A stretch of DNA of 64,000 nucleotides from Cordia subcordata (Eukaryota > Streptophyta > Magnoliopsida > Boraginales > Cordiaceae), in NCBI GenBank assembly GCA_028554755.1, contig JAPTOF010000019.1, forward strand, positions 5,714,001 through 5,778,000, read 5' to 3'. This document shows, piece after piece, positions 47,576-60,477 of this stretch. Below the pieces are notes generated by a model. That model was given only the letters and a program-made list of their open reading frames with translations. It was not told where the DNA came from and searched no databases. Made by a program: the position numbers and the translations under genes. The first letter of the stretch is position 1. The number at the start of each line of letters is the position of its first letter.

Positions 47576-47649
<74 letters not shown>
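47576..47649. repeat. (TC)37 microsatellite
   Basis: An uninterrupted TC dinucleotide run of 74 bases. The open frame on the opposite strand that reads it as Arg-Glu repeats is an artefact. Confidence 0.95.
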
Positions 47650-47653
<4 letters not shown>

Positions 47654-50600
47654 CTGCAGAAACCAATTTTTTGGTTTTGACATGTCAACGCTGATTGGTC
47701 AATAACATCACACGTCAATGCCTGGTGATTTATTGTATGTGTGCTTATAAGCTGTTGGAAGGGTGTATCAACTCCCCCTCAACTTCCAACTACTTTTAGC
47801 ATGATTATCATGTTTTATCTAATTATTCATGGTACATTATCCTCGTCAACTTTGTGACAACCATAATTGATCACTACCGCTTTAGTTGCACTCCTTTCAA
47901 AAAGTCTAAACCACTTGGAAATGATATATATGGGGGCAATTTCTATCATTTTCTTGAGTAATAATCCCACATTAATTGATATATAGATGACTGATGATGA
48001 GGTTTTTAGTATTTCGTTCATAAGTAAGTATTTCTTTGATTTAAATGTTAACTTAATTAGATCAATCATGTTAGTTCGATAGATTCAAGATCAAAGTGGT
48101 TATTTTTTAGGTTTACAAATTAGTGTTGCTTGTGAGCCGAGTACTTTAGTTTGATGGATAAAATATATGTTATCTCTTGTTGTTTGTCTAATTAATTAAT
48201 GATTGCTCTCTTATGTTATAGAATTTATCATATTATCCTGTTTTATTTTTCAAAAGATGGCATATAATATCTAACCTTGACATTTTTATTTTAAATTAAC
48301 TTATTGTGTATTATAAACTTCTTTTTTTGCATCTATTACGATTCAAGCTTGTAATTAATAAGTTATCTATTTGACGAAGATACTCTTATTTGTAGCTAAC
48401 AACAATTAAATAATAACAGAAAAAGAGGTTTTTGTGTCACTTTCTAAAAAGTAAAAATGGGTGATGTGGTAAGTTCTGAAAACATAGGAGAGTACTCAGC
48501 TAATTAGAAAAGTTTTAACAGGGTAACCATCTAATTAAATAAACTATAAGGCTGTAAAATACCACATTTTGAAAAGTATAGGGAATAATGTGATAAGTTT
48601 TAAAGCACTAAGGAATAATCGGCTAAATTAAACAAACCAGAGGGGGGGAACATGTATGTTACCCTTAGTTTGATGGGTAAATTTTAGAAATGGCCGGGTG
48701 TTGTGAGTTTAATTAGTATATTAGTCTTATTTAGAGGTCTAAGATTTTGAGATCGAGACATATAATCTCACCGCAGGTACAAACCGTCACAACAAAATAC
48801 GATTGGTTTTCACTTTTTACTAAAATTAGAGATCTGGCAGCTGTGTGGCAGAAAATGTTTGAAATTAGGAAACCCTTGAAATCATTCTAAGAGCAAACAC
48901 AACTCCATGTTTTATTCATGTTTGCGTTCAGGCAGCCATAGACAACTATATATGCTTTGTAGTGTGCGTGCGAGAGAGCTGGTTAGCCTTCTCGAAGGGA
49001 TTTAAAGCCTAACTGCCCATCTGCTAGTTGATATATTCAAGAAGACCTTCACGATACGTATCTATCTTGTATTTTTCTCATACTATTTCGTTCAAGTTTG
49101 TAAGACGACATAATATAGAACAATTGATTGAATAGCCAAGAACTCTAAGACCCGCCATGTGATCGTCTTTTGAATTATACCTCCTACTTCAATAAAATTA
49201 ATTAATTTTTCGTGTCAACCAAAAAAAGAAAGTCTTCGAAACTATCGTAAAATTTCTCTCATGACGTAGATAGAACGATTAGATAGACACTCTGCAAGTA
49301 GATCATTTATTGCTGCAATAACCCAAAACTAAATCGAAAACGATTGAGAAATCTCATATGCAACTACGCAACAGAGCTTCACAAGTTTAAACGCGGTTGC
49401 GGGTAACAGCTACAAAAAGTGACCTGGTTTCGGAGTTCCCAGCTCTAGGCCTACCACGTATAACAGTCTTCCGCGTTGCTTTTTCCGACAATAGTGACCG
49501 AACAATCATTCATTGTTTGTTTCCATTTTCTCTCTCTTTCCCAACACAGCAAATTACAAAATTATATTTTTCTTTTTGTTCTCGATTTATTCTGTTCTAT
49601 TTCTTTGGTTAGAAAAACCCCAAAAAAAAAAAAAAAACAAAGAGATAATAATACCTGGTTGTAGAGGGTATGAAATAGCCCCAATTTTTCTCAATCCATC
49701 AACGTGTTAGATTATGAAACTGCGTGTGGGACCCACCCAAATATGTCTCCCGCTTTCGTACACCACGACTAACGGACTGAAGTGTAGCCCACAACATTTC
49801 CAACTTTTCTTTCTCCAGGAAAGAGACGAGAAAAAGCTAACGGATGATGCATCAGATATATGACTTGGGCCAGTCATTGGGACCGAGGAGTACAAAAAGC
49901 ATATCCAAGGCTGCTACCACGAGCCCTAACTAGAGGACACCCACATTTTGCTGCGCCAAATTTGCAATTTCTTAACAAGCATATCGCAACCAAGAAAAGA
50001 GCACTAATAGGTATGATAAGAACTTTTAGTACAATGACAAATCTCTGATACGAGATATCTAAGGAGCAAGTTGTTCTTTTCTCTACTTTACAGAGTTAAT
50101 ATGTGTCTTAAGTTGCAATTGCCTTCTCTTTCAGGTCATCGGTAGCCGGTCTACTGGCTCTAGGTTCCCAAATGCAACCTCAAATGCTGAAGTCTAGAAA
50201 GACTAACGAGTCTGAACAATAACTTCAATTCGAGTTCAGCCACATATAAATGGATATACGGCTACTGCTTCCAACGAAAACTCAAAAAGCTTCATTTCAT
50301 AATAAGATGAATTTTCGAACACTGAAAAATGAGATTGGTGCAATTTGAGAAGAATATCGAATGAGGATAAAGGAGTGCAATTGATACGAACCTTACACCA
50401 AATTTCTTTCTCAGGTTGACGAGCAACATACACCTCTGGTGAAGTAGGATCCTCAAATTTGCCTTTTTCGATTCACCCCATGCAGATTATGCAAAAAGTT
50501 TGAGACCCAAAGGACACAAATGGTTACCGGGCTAGGTATGGTAAGATCTTGATTCTATTCATTCAGCCACTGTACTCCAATGGTGCATTGCCTCTTCCAC

Positions 50601-50661
50601 ATCAATATGTCACTCTCACATCAAAACACAATTGCAAACTATACAACTGACCCCATACACA
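47650..50661. other. intergenic and ALG6 3' region
   Basis: No gene was recognised. A GC-richer patch at about 49380-50000 has no long frame or clear splice signals; it could be a promoter or non-coding transcript. The bases just before 50662 lie downstream of the ALG6 stop and should include its 3' UTR. Confidence 0.4.
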
Positions 50662-53600
50662 TCAGATGTTTTTCTTAGCCGTATCCTTCTGAGCGGAGGA
50701 CTTTATCAAGGACCATTGCTTTGTGTTTGAGTATACAGAAATGAGTACAAACTGTGAGAAGCAAAAGAGCATAATTATCGCTTCAAATAGGAAAGGGTAC
50801 TTCCTTGGAGGCACAACTGTCAAGTAAATAATATGGAGACTAAGAGAGCAGGCATATAAAAATGATTTCAGGATGACCAAAATAGCAGGAGTCTTCCTTG
50901 TATCTTGTCTTCTTCCAGGTGCATAAAAAACGAGGGTGAAGAGACCATATAAAGCAATATATGGCAGAACCAATTTGTCCCGGTTCAGAAGAGGGAACAT
51001 GGAAAGCAAAGCATAATGTGTAAACCACCAGAAGATTAAAGGCTCTTCCAGGGCCAAGAAGCTTGCAGGCAGCAGCGGTAGCAGGATAGATTTCTCGTGT
51101 ACTGCAAGTGTTACCATCCAAGTAAAACAACTCATGATCCAAGTTTATTCACATTAAATAAAGAAAGTGAAAAATAAAAGGGCCAACACATATTAGAACC
51201 AGGTGTCTTTTACCTTGAAATGAGAATAAATAGAATGACAAACTACTACTTAGCAGTCCATAAAGGAAAGTCTCTCTGGTTGGTGCCCATACTAGTTGAA
51301 TTGTAGAAGGAAGACATGTAGAAACAGTTGCAGCAAGACTAAGAAGCCTCAATGACTCAGTTGTGAACAATCTCTTCCACTTCACAAGAACTGATGTTGT
51401 GCACCAAAAGTTTGCAACATAATCTTCATAAACACCCCTCTCAAATGGAGCTAGACGTGAAAGAACCTGCACCAATCATCAGAAGACATTAACAGAACAC
51501 CTAAAATCTAAATTAATTGGATTTAAAATTAACATGCATAAAGAGATCCAAGTGATTTGAATTCTCAACAAGAGGTGCATGCCCTCTGAAAGCCAACTCA
51601 AATCCCCCTCCCTTATCGAAGGAGAGTAATTATTACAAGAAAAATAAAAGGAAAAGTAAAGTGACCAAAGCCAGATACAAGGAGAATCGGTAGATGACCT
51701 CAGCAAAACATGCATGATTATCATAAGTAGCAGCACTGGAGGGCACCCTAAATCAGGTGACTGTAAATAGCCTTGAGCATAGATTGATCTGTTTAAATAT
51801 CATGGAAAGAGTGCCTCGAGGGCTGGAAGTATACTGTAGGCTTTGTGGAGGTAAATATGCCCCAGGAATTATATCTTCCCAGAACTTTTAAGTTTTGACT
51901 CGGTCAAGTAAAGTAATTGAACTAACAAACCTATTCTCACTCAATCAGCTACCTATTAATATATATATTCTAGTTTTAAAGTTTTGACTCGGCCAAGTAA
52001 ATTAATTGAACTAACAAACCTATTCTCACTCAATCAGCTACCGATTAATATATTCTAGTTTTAACTTCTATGGACAACATAATCAGTTGTCTGAGGGACC
52101 AAGCTCTATTTTATCAACAAGGAGATACTTTGTAAAGAATAACCAAGACTAGATAAATTGAAATTTTACATGTTACTTTAGCTGAAAGGTTATATATGTA
52201 TGTATATGTATATATATATATATATATGTATATAGGCAACCGTGTCCTCACACATTACCATATATTGTTTCTGTACTCACTCTATCCACAGAATTTATTC
52301 CATAATCAATTATTTTTCCTGTGATGTACTTTAGGTCTTAATGTAAGATCCCTATATTTAAATATTGTAAGCGTGCAAACTCATAGGGCTACATTCAACC
52401 TAAATAAAGGTAAGTCACTCACCTTATACCAATGCTTTCACTTAAATAACCTACCAGATAACCACTAAAGATGAAGAAATAGTTCTTATAATCATACAGG
52501 TGACTTATTTGGCAATGCCATAGCATAAAAAGAAACATTATCAACTGCTATCATAGAATGAGGTGATCACCAACTAACCATATATTAGTTTTCACATGTA
52601 GCACTTGACCAAAATAAACTAATCTGATAGACAAGTTGCTGCATAGTGCTACAATTTTCTTCTCATAGACATCAAATGTACTCAGTCTTTTTCCAATTGA
52701 AGGGAGCTTAGACAGATCCATAACACATGTATGTCAAAAGACTTCTCTTTGTTGATCTTTAATTGTTGAGATGCTAGATAATCTTCCCACAATATGCATC
52801 CTCCTTTCCCTTAGTCACACCTCAGGTCATGTTTATTATATAATGCCTTTAGTAAGATTACAATTTTCCATTCTGTACAAGACAAGGTCTAGTCAATATG
52901 CAACTACAGTACTAATTTGATGAATAGCATCACAGGAAAGATGTGAAAAGTACACACGTGCGCAATATAGTATTTGGACCAACCAAACTAAGTCTCGTTC
53001 CACTAAGTAGAGTCAAATTTTTAATTATGACATAGCTTCTCAGTCTTGTCAAAGGCCAACTCATCCATTAGCTCCATAATCATCTGAGTATCTCCATCCA
53101 ACTCTTGTTAGGTTCCCCTCTACTCCTCTTAGAACAGGGCACTAATAAAAAAATTAAAACTAGTTGTCAGAGAGAGATTTCTCCACCAATTGCCTTTTGA
53201 AGATTCAGAAATGATCTAGTTCATATTTTCTAATCCTCTAAAATTTAGTATCGAATAAAATGGGAAGTGGGAATTTTCTCTAATAAACAGAATAGTCTGG
53301 ATAGGCAGCAAAAGGAGCACTAGAAGCATTTTACCAACAAAAATAGCATCGTGTTAGGAAAAGGAAAAGAAACATGGAAAATCAAAGGCATAAAAATTTC
53401 ACCTCCAAAATGGCTTCAACTGAGTGAAGATATGGCCACCAAACAAGAGCAAAAGTTCCTAATACCACTAATCCCAGTTTCAAAATGTCAAGAAGTGGAT
53501 ACCGGCGTTTTAAGCATTTACCAAAAAGATAGCCAAAAAATGCAGGAGCGAAATATGCACTCATCTGCACAAAGCCAACCAATGATCAATATAATTCTTG

Positions 53601-55050
53601 AGTAATAAAAATTGCATCAAAATAACAGATGCAAGGAGAAAATTTTGACAGATAAAGATATTGAGGTGACCAATTGTAGGTCGCATCCATCTTTGTTTTC
53701 ACTCTAAACCATGAAGCTGCTCCAATAACCTTTTACAGTATCCAAGCATGTCATCATTTTTAGTCATAAATTCAGTGATTCTTGCTTCAATTCTTGAGGA
53801 GATTAGTATACATCACTAGGACTACATAACTTGGAGTGCTGATTATTAATATAAGTACTTTCCTCCCCATAAACAAAAGAAAGAAAAGGGGAAATAAAAT
53901 CTTTTATCATTACTTAGTACCAGTAAAAGTTAAAACCGAGTATTAGTATAGGCATATGGATTTAAAATATTGCTTCCCATGATAATATAAATCAAATGAA
54001 CCTCAAACAGGAAAATAAGATGATTGCATTTCTATAAGCACATATTCAACCATGATGATCTATTAAATAATCATGTTTTACGGACATTGGATGTGATGCC
54101 AAATGAAAGAACCCCAAAGTTAGTACATCAATCTACTTTGCCACGAGGTAAGAAAAACCACCTGTTTATGGTTGAGAGCAAGACAGTACAAGATGGAACC
54201 AACGAGGTCTCTATCAGAGAGAATTGCGGCAACTGCAGCAACAGTCAAGCCCAAGCTAATACAATTATACTAGATACACAAAGAAAAAGAACCAACATCA
54301 ACTAAACTTCATCAACATCACAAAATGATCGCTACAAACAAGGTCATAGAACCCGAAACAGACCTGAAAATGGCCATGATCAATCAATATAAGACAAGGG
54401 TTCAACAAGATCATCGCAATGTGCCATGCTATATCACTCTTGTTCCTGAATCCTTTACCAGAACAATACACGACAATGAAATAAAACACAGCAGGAAAGA
54501 AAATCAGCGCATCAGATGACAAAACCGTCCATCTCATCAACAACTTTCTGCAAAAAACAGCACCAACATCGTCAAACATCAGACAAAATCAAATTATACT
54601 GGCGTGGCATTTCATCAAACAGAGCAAGCGCATACTGTACCCGATGTAAGACTCATACCCACGAGAAGTATAGAGGGCGATGGACTGGGGATCGAAGAAC
54701 TTGAGCAGATGAGCATGGAAGAAGCTCTGGTAAGCAGTGAGAGGTGGGTAATCGAGGCCCCAGTAGGCGAGATCGTTAGCGGAGCTATTGCGATACCATT
54801 GCTGAACTGGGAGATTGATGGTGATCTCCATCCAGTGCCGCTGCGCCTCGTAGTCGCCGTACTTCGGCGGGGTGTTGGCGCCGGAATATGGGTGGATAGA
54901 CACGCAGACGCGGACGAGGAGCGCGAAGAGACTGATGATGATGAATGATGGGCTCGTGCCTCTCTCCACCAGCCACCACCAGATGTTGGCGGCGTCTTCG
55001 CCGTCGGTTGGTTTCTTCGCCGGCTTGCTCTTCCTCTTCTTGCTCTCCAT
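50662..55050 (-). CDS. ALG6: ALG6 dolichyl-P-glucose: Man9GlcNAc2-PP-dolichol alpha-1,3-glucosyltransferase
   Basis: Six exons on the minus strand: 55050-54641, 54547-54364, 54269-54162, 53564-53403, 51466-51214 and 51101-50662, all GT-AG and in phase, coding for 518 aa. ALG6 adds the first glucose to the lipid-linked oligosaccharide for N-glycosylation, acting in the ER lumen as a multi-pass GT57 membrane protein. Seen: a Lys-rich N-terminus, hydrophobic segment at about 35-52, the luminal signature [14 protein letters not shown] (64-77, with the presumed catalytic Asp66), [12 protein letters not shown] (96-107), [59 protein letters not shown] and many hydrophobic helices. The C-terminus ends KKNI, a dilysine ER-retrieval motif. 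Intron 4 is long (1.9 kb). ALG8 is excluded by the ALG6-type signatures. The gene looks intact. Confidence 0.93.
51891..52066. repeat. 89 bp tandem duplication in ALG6 intron 4
   Basis: AGTTTTGACTCGGTCAAGTA at 51891 recurs at 51980 with one change. The units agree through CTCACTCAATCAGCTACC and differ mostly in a TA run. Confidence 0.85.
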
Positions 55051-55575
55051 TTGTTAACACGACTAAAATGGTCTCGTGAATTTGGGACAGTAAATATAAG
55101 ATAGGTTAATTGTAATCGAGCTTTATTTACTTTTAATTTTAAATATATATTAATTAAATTTGTGTTATAGATAGTTAAAACTCTATTGAAAAATTCAGAT
55201 TAATTCTTCTAGAAATTATATAGAAAAAAAAGGCCTTTTTTAAGTCTTTTTAAACAGGCCTGTAGTGATATAAAATAGTTAAAATTAAAAATAAATGTGG
55301 AACTCAATCGGCTTTTCCTTTCTTTTTTTTTTCAATACCACGAATTTAATTCTTATTTATCAATATTATAGTTTTTGAAGGGTTTTAGGAAATACTGAAA
55401 AAGCATCCCTGAACCATCATGCATAACCACCCCGTGGAAGCTGAATTTGGACGATTGTGCCAAAGGTACTCCAAAGTTTGCGGGCAAGTGGACTCTTTAG
55501 AGGTGAACAGGGTGATTAGAAGGCTGATTTTATTGTAAACGTTGGTGTGTTGATCACCGATAGAGCTAACTTATA
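55051..55575. other. ALG6 promoter side, then intergenic
   Basis: Upstream of the ALG6 start lies AT-rich DNA. A weak TATA-like CTTATATTTACTG on the minus strand (about 55089-55101) is close to the ATG. Nothing else was recognised. Confidence 0.35.
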
Positions 55576-56156
55576 ATCTGTATGGAATAGTCTTATTTGA
55601 AATTTAAAATTTGATAAGTATTTTATAAGAGATAAGTATCTGATATAATAAAATTATTTGGTTTATAAATTGAAATGTTGTTATAAGTTATTTGATAATA
55701 ATGTTATCAATTTGAGTTATAGTATTTTAATTTTATAATTAAATGATATAAAATATTAATATTAATTAATTTTTATTTTTGTTTTAAAATTTTTAATTTT
55801 TTGAAAATTTAGTTTTTAATATTTAATTTTTAACATTTTTAATTTTTTAATTTTTAGTTTTATTTTAAAATTTTTAATATTTAATTTTTTTATTTTTTTA
55901 TTTTTTTAATATTTAATGTTTTATTTTTAGATTTTAAATTTTTATATTTTTAAATTTTAAATTTTTATTTTTAATTATTTTTTAACTGATAAGATATAAA
56001 ATAAGATATAAGTAACTTAAACCTAACTTATTTTTTATAACTACAAATAACACATCTTTTGAAAAAAATTATCTTATAAGTGTCTTATAATAAGCTGATA
56101 ACAAATAATCTTTTTATCAAATAAAATAAATGCCTTATAATAAGATTTAAACATTA
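55576..56156 (+). mobile_element. MITE family B copy 2
   Basis: The left end CTGTATGGAATAGTCTTATT and the following 150 bases match 17607 onward. The A/T-only core and the right end (CTTATAATAAGATTTAAAC) match too, with more mutations than copy 1. Confidence 0.6.
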
Positions 56157-56761
56157 GTTGTGTTGTGGGAGGGCTTCCGCATGGCCCAAGTCTTGGGTTT
56201 GATAATGGTACTATTTAAACTAATTATTTAACTACCTTTCAGTTGATGAATTGAATATTATCAAGTAGAATTTTGATATTATTAATTAAAATTAAATATT
56301 ATCAATTAGACTTTGATATTATCAATTAAAATTTTGATATTATTAATTAGAATTGAATATTATAAAAAATTACTTTTTTCGGTAACATTTATCATTTTGT
56401 TAGGTGACTTATCAAAAAATTATAGTATGCATATTATCGAGAGTCAAGAAAGTCACTGGGAACGATAAATCATATATTGAAAAGGGTATTTTTAAAATCA
56501 TTTTCAAAACTATAGTATTTTTACAATAACTCTTCAAAAAATAGGATAAAAATATAAAAAATTTTCCGGTATTCGAACAATGCTGCAACGTACCTGTAAG
56601 AAAGCTGCGGTCCCTCTGAGCCCTCTGTCTACGCTGAGCCCCCCTCTTATTTCACGTCCTTTATGTAACAATATGTAAAAGTTTCAGATGAAAGAACTCA
56701 ATAATCAAATATGTTACAATATATAAAAATCCAGCATAAAAAGATCACAATAATCAAGTAC
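56157..56761. other. intergenic, mostly unassigned
   Basis: Outside the fragment at 56395-56575 nothing was recognised. TATCAATTARAATTTTGATATT-like words repeat several times near 56260-56360. Confidence 0.35.
56395..56575 (+). mobile_element. fragment related to the fold-back element at 59911
   Basis: AAAAGGGTATTTTTAAAATC and the following TATTTTTACAATAA...AAAAATTTTCC follow the order of the right arm at 60390-60475, and GGTGACTTATC resembles its TGACTTAC motif. The left part is missing. Confidence 0.4.
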
Positions 56762-57240
56762 CACTACAAGAAATTTGACATCTTGTAATGCATAATTTTG
56801 TCATTGAAAATAAAAATTTCGTCACTGAGTTCATCACTATAATAGCATTTATAGTGATGAATAATAATGTCACTTTTATTGTCATTATAAAGTGACGAAC
56901 ATTGCTGCCACAATTACATTTTACAATTATGACTTGTTATTAGTCACTAAAACGATCCTCATATAGTGATGCTTTATTGTCACAACTTAACTTATCTTTT
57001 GTGATGAAAGTTTGTCACTATATAGTTGTATTGCTGTGGCACATGATATTTAACTTCTCTTCTGTTTTGTGATGGTTGTTGTCATCATAAAATCTAATTT
57101 TGCAATTGTGACACTAATGTTATTATAATTTAATTAATGATAATTACAATTTTAACGATGACTGATATGTTATCACTAAATTTGTTTGTACTATTGTCAC
57201 ACTTGTATTGCTACTAAATTTGTTACATCAACTTGTAGTA
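56762..57240 (+). mobile_element. small CACTA-like non-autonomous element
   Basis: It starts CACTACAAGAAATTTGACA, the canonical CACTA terminus. It ends CATCAACTTGTAGTA, whose reverse strand begins with ACTACAAG, so the pair bounds about 480 bases. The interior has repeated GTCACT/AGTGAC words. A 3 bp target duplication was not confirmed. Confidence 0.55.
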
Positions 57241-57983
57241 TTTGTTTTTTGATGTATATATTTATAAAAATAAAAAATACAATATTAAGCTTGATAAAAA
57301 AATCCAATTACATAAAAATATAATTCAATATCTCAATATGGAGTACAATCTAATAATTAGGAATACAATCCTCACCAATATTCTATAAAATATTACATGT
57401 ACTAAAGTACTATCCTACTAATTCAATAGAAAATTTGCACTAACAATCATGACTCGTTTACATAAGAAAATGGACCGTTCCTAATATTTTTTGGTCCTCA
57501 AATGAAGCAAATGAGAAATTGCATGTCGTGTTTTGGCGCCACTTCTCCTAATTGAACTGCATTAAATTATAAGAATAAGTTGGATTATTAAAATGCAATA
57601 AAGGGGGAAAAAGGGAAAATGAGCTAAATTATTTCACTAAAATGAGTTAACATACAAGAAGAAAAGCTAAAATGAAAAATCAGATCTTGTAATCAAAAGA
57701 AAAATAATATCTGAGAGCAAATCAACAATCCCATTTCAAAGACAAACATATAAAAATTGCCTCTCTGTTCTTTACTTTACTTGAAGATTCAAATCTGACT
57801 TAGGTCATCGTGATTTGACAATATTTAATCAATCTACATTTTAATACAAATAGTTAATTAATCTTTAATATTTTAACACTCAAAATTAATTAACATGAAA
57901 AAACATAAAAATAAAATTTAGAAAAGAAAAAGTACCAATGCCTATCATTACCTTGCCAACACTTACGAGTTGTTGCTGGTCAT
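57241..57983. other. intergenic, nothing recognised
   Basis: AT-rich DNA without a recognisable frame. It ends at the target duplication CTGGTCAT (57976-57983). Confidence 0.4.
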
Positions 57984-58980
57984 TAGGGGTGAGCATTATC
58001 CGGGTAAAACCGAAAATCAAACCGGAATCAAACCTAATTATTATTTCGGTTCGGTTATTTTAGTATTTCAGTTTGCTTTCGATTAATTTTAAATAAATTT
58101 AGTTTTTGGTTTTGGTTCCAATTCTTATTATAAAATTTCGGTTAGAAATCGAAATATTGAATATTATATAGTTTAGACGTTTAGCACTCATAGATATTAG
58201 GTGATAGGCTTTTATTTTATATTTAAATACTCTAAGTCTTCAAAGTTCGACCCTTTAGGTTTAATCGTCAAATCAAAGCCCTAAATTTAAATCCTCTCGC
58301 TCCCTCAAGCCACGATACTTGCTACTCGTTTGAAATGGGTTTCTATTTGGAATAAGTTTAAATTGAAATGCAATCCTCCTCATTTGGTTGGTTTCTTTCT
58401 TGGTTTGCAGAGAAAAGCTAAAGTTTGAAGTCAATAGATGAATTTGGTTTAGTTATGAATCCCAGGTCACTGAACTTTTTTCTTTTTGCATTTTTAATTA
58501 CTTGAAAAAAAAACCTTTTTGGCATTTATTTTTTATAATTTTGTGATGAGTCATGAGTGTATATATTCTAAGCAGAGCTAATAATCTTTAACCAAGTAAC
58601 CAACCAAGACTTGTATTTGTTCTTTCCATCTATTTTTTGTATCTGTTCTTTTCATCTTGTGACTTGCAAGGCTTTAAACAAGATAAGAAAGATTGATTTA
58701 TTTTATGTGTATGAGATATTGCGATTGTGCACCATTAATCCTTCATTTGATTTGAATTAGAATTTGCTTTTATTTTTTATTTGCAAATATGTATGAAAAT
58801 TTCAATTTATGATTTTTTTGAAGAAATTTGGTTATTTCAGTTAATAACCGGAACCAAACCGAAAAAAATTGGTTCCAAAAATAGGTTATTTCGATAATTC
58901 GGTTCAGATTTGGTTCCTAAATTTTTTTTAAATTCGATTTTGGTTTATTCGGTTCGGTTTTGACCGAGTGCTCATCCCTA
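57984..58980 (+). mobile_element. hAT-like non-autonomous transposon, 997 bp
   Basis: The ends are inverted: TAGGGGTGAGCATTATCCGG at the left and TAGGGATGAGCACTCGGTC on the other strand at the right. The flanks CTGGTCAT (57976-57983) and CTTGTCAT (58981-58988) form an 8 bp target duplication with one mismatch, as expected for hAT. Subterminal regions are full of CGGTTCGGTT/AACCGAACC words. No transposase frame is present. Confidence 0.75.
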
Positions 58981-58988
58981 CTTGTCAT

Positions 58989-59330
58989 ATGAAACCAAAA
59001 GAAGTAATTTGATCCCACATAGGAGAGACATGGAGAATAAATTATATCGATAATCGTAATATATATGATATAACTTACAAAAGCTAAAAAAGTGCTTTGA
59101 AAACTCCATATGCTGGAATCATATTGACAAAATTGTTACTGTTAATATCTTTTAGTGACAAAAAATTGTGATATTATAGCGACATAGACAAAATTGCCAC
59201 TACTTATACTTTTTGGTGACAAAAAATTGTGATATCACAAATAATAAAATATTAGCGATGAAACTTTTAAAATATCACTACTATTATCATATTAGTGACA
59301 ATGTCAGTATCGTCACTAATATTCAAATAT
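58989..59330. other. CACTA-like subterminal remnant
   Basis: From about 59120 words such as TTTAGTGACAAAAAATTGTG and CGACATAGACAAAATTGCC repeat, resembling 56762-57240. The pattern resumes after the nested MITE (59547-59580). No intact terminus. Confidence 0.4.
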
Positions 59331-59546
59331 GGGCTGTTTAGATTTTTTTTCAGGAAAAGTACTTTATTTCCTAAAAATATTACATTAAATTTGCAATAAC
59401 TATTTGATTTGGCTTCAAAAAAAGCTGAAACTCTAAAAAAAGGTCAAATACAACTTTTTTTATAAGTCAAAATTTTTATCTTAAAAAAAATTATTTTTCA
59501 AAAGCTGTTAAAAAAAAAGCTTTTGAGAAAAGCCAATCCAAACGAG
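59331..59546 (+). mobile_element. MITE family D copy 2, nested
   Basis: ATGGGCTGTTTAGATTTTTT at the left mirrors ATGGGCTCGTTTGGATTGGC on the other strand at the right. The interior matches 20547-20777. It sits within the CACTA-like remnant, so it inserted later. Confidence 0.65.
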
Positions 59547-59910
59547 CCCATATATTTAGTGATAAAACTACAGTGACATTGTAAAAATTAACTAATATAC
59601 ACATAAAATTACAGGTGGACATAGTTTGTACAAATTTAATTAATAGACATATAAATTATGAATGAATATAGTTCGTTTTGATTTGGTTTGTGGACCTACC
59701 TCAAACTAAATCAAACTAATTAATTTTTATTTGAAGCTAATTGATTGATTTTAAATCACCTAAAATAACCAAATTAACTCAAAATTTTAGATTAATTTAG
59801 ACTGATTTGACGGTTTGACCAATTCATGAAAGAAAAATTTATATGAGCCCAACCCTAAAATTATCCAATTAATTATCCCACCACCAAAAGCCGAAACCAC
59901 ATTAGAACGC
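59547..59910. other. intergenic
   Basis: The end of the CACTA-like remnant, then AT-rich DNA with AAACTAAATCAAACTAA-type words. No gene. Confidence 0.4.
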
Positions 59911-60477
59911 CGTTGGAAATATTTTAATTTTACCTTATTTTAAAAATTATCGTAAAAATATCGTTGTTTTGAAAATATTTTCAAAAATACCCTTCCTAAA
60001 TTCCGAAATTTAAAAAAAATTAAAAAAAGGTAATTAAATTTTTTTTTTAAATTGGTATATTTTTAACGAAAACAGTAAGTGACTTACTGTGTTAAGTTTG
60101 AGGTGGGGGCATGGGGACTGGGGGGAGGTAGAGGGTTGTATAATGCATTAAATGAGTTTGTTTTTTTTGGACTAAAAGCTTTTCTGTATTTAATGCATGT
60201 GACTTTGCTTTTTTTGTCTGCATTCTCACGTTTAATGCATGTGACTTACCCCATTTTGTGACTTGCCCTATTTTCGGTAAGTAACTTACGTTTGGTAAGT
60301 GACTTTACTGTTTTCGTTAAAATTGTTATCATTTTTTTTTAATTTTTTCAAATTTTGGGATCCGTGAACGGTCGGTAGATGACTTACCGAAAAGGGTATT
60401 TTTGAAAACATTTTTAAAATAAGGGTATTTTTGCGATAAATTTAAAAAAAAGGGTAAAAATAAAAAATTTCCAACAC
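59911..60477. mobile_element. fold-back (long inverted repeat) element upstream of RAD23
   Basis: The left arm starts near GTTGGAAATATTTTAATTTT and the right arm, on the other strand, near GTTGGAAATTTTTTATTTTT. The arms pair imperfectly over roughly 150 bases or more, including TTTCAAAAATACCCTT and the AACGAAAACAGTAA words. The centre holds repeated TGACTTA-like motifs and a perfect palindrome (60072-60090). Mutator-like long-TIR structure is possible; no clear target duplication was found. Confidence 0.55.
60072..60090. repeat. 19 bp perfect palindrome
   Basis: ACAGTAAGTGACTTACTGT reads the same on both strands except for the central base. Variants of GTAAGTGACTT occur again at about 60276-60305 and 60373-60389. 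Confidence 0.85.

Noticed and set aside
47394..47666. Minus-strand open frame with a long Arg-Glu repeat
   Set aside because: It is the translation of the (TC)n microsatellite at 47576-47649; the flanking residues show no domain.
54604..54948. Plus-strand open frames over ALG6 exon 1
   Set aside because: They are antisense shadows of a GC-richer coding exon.
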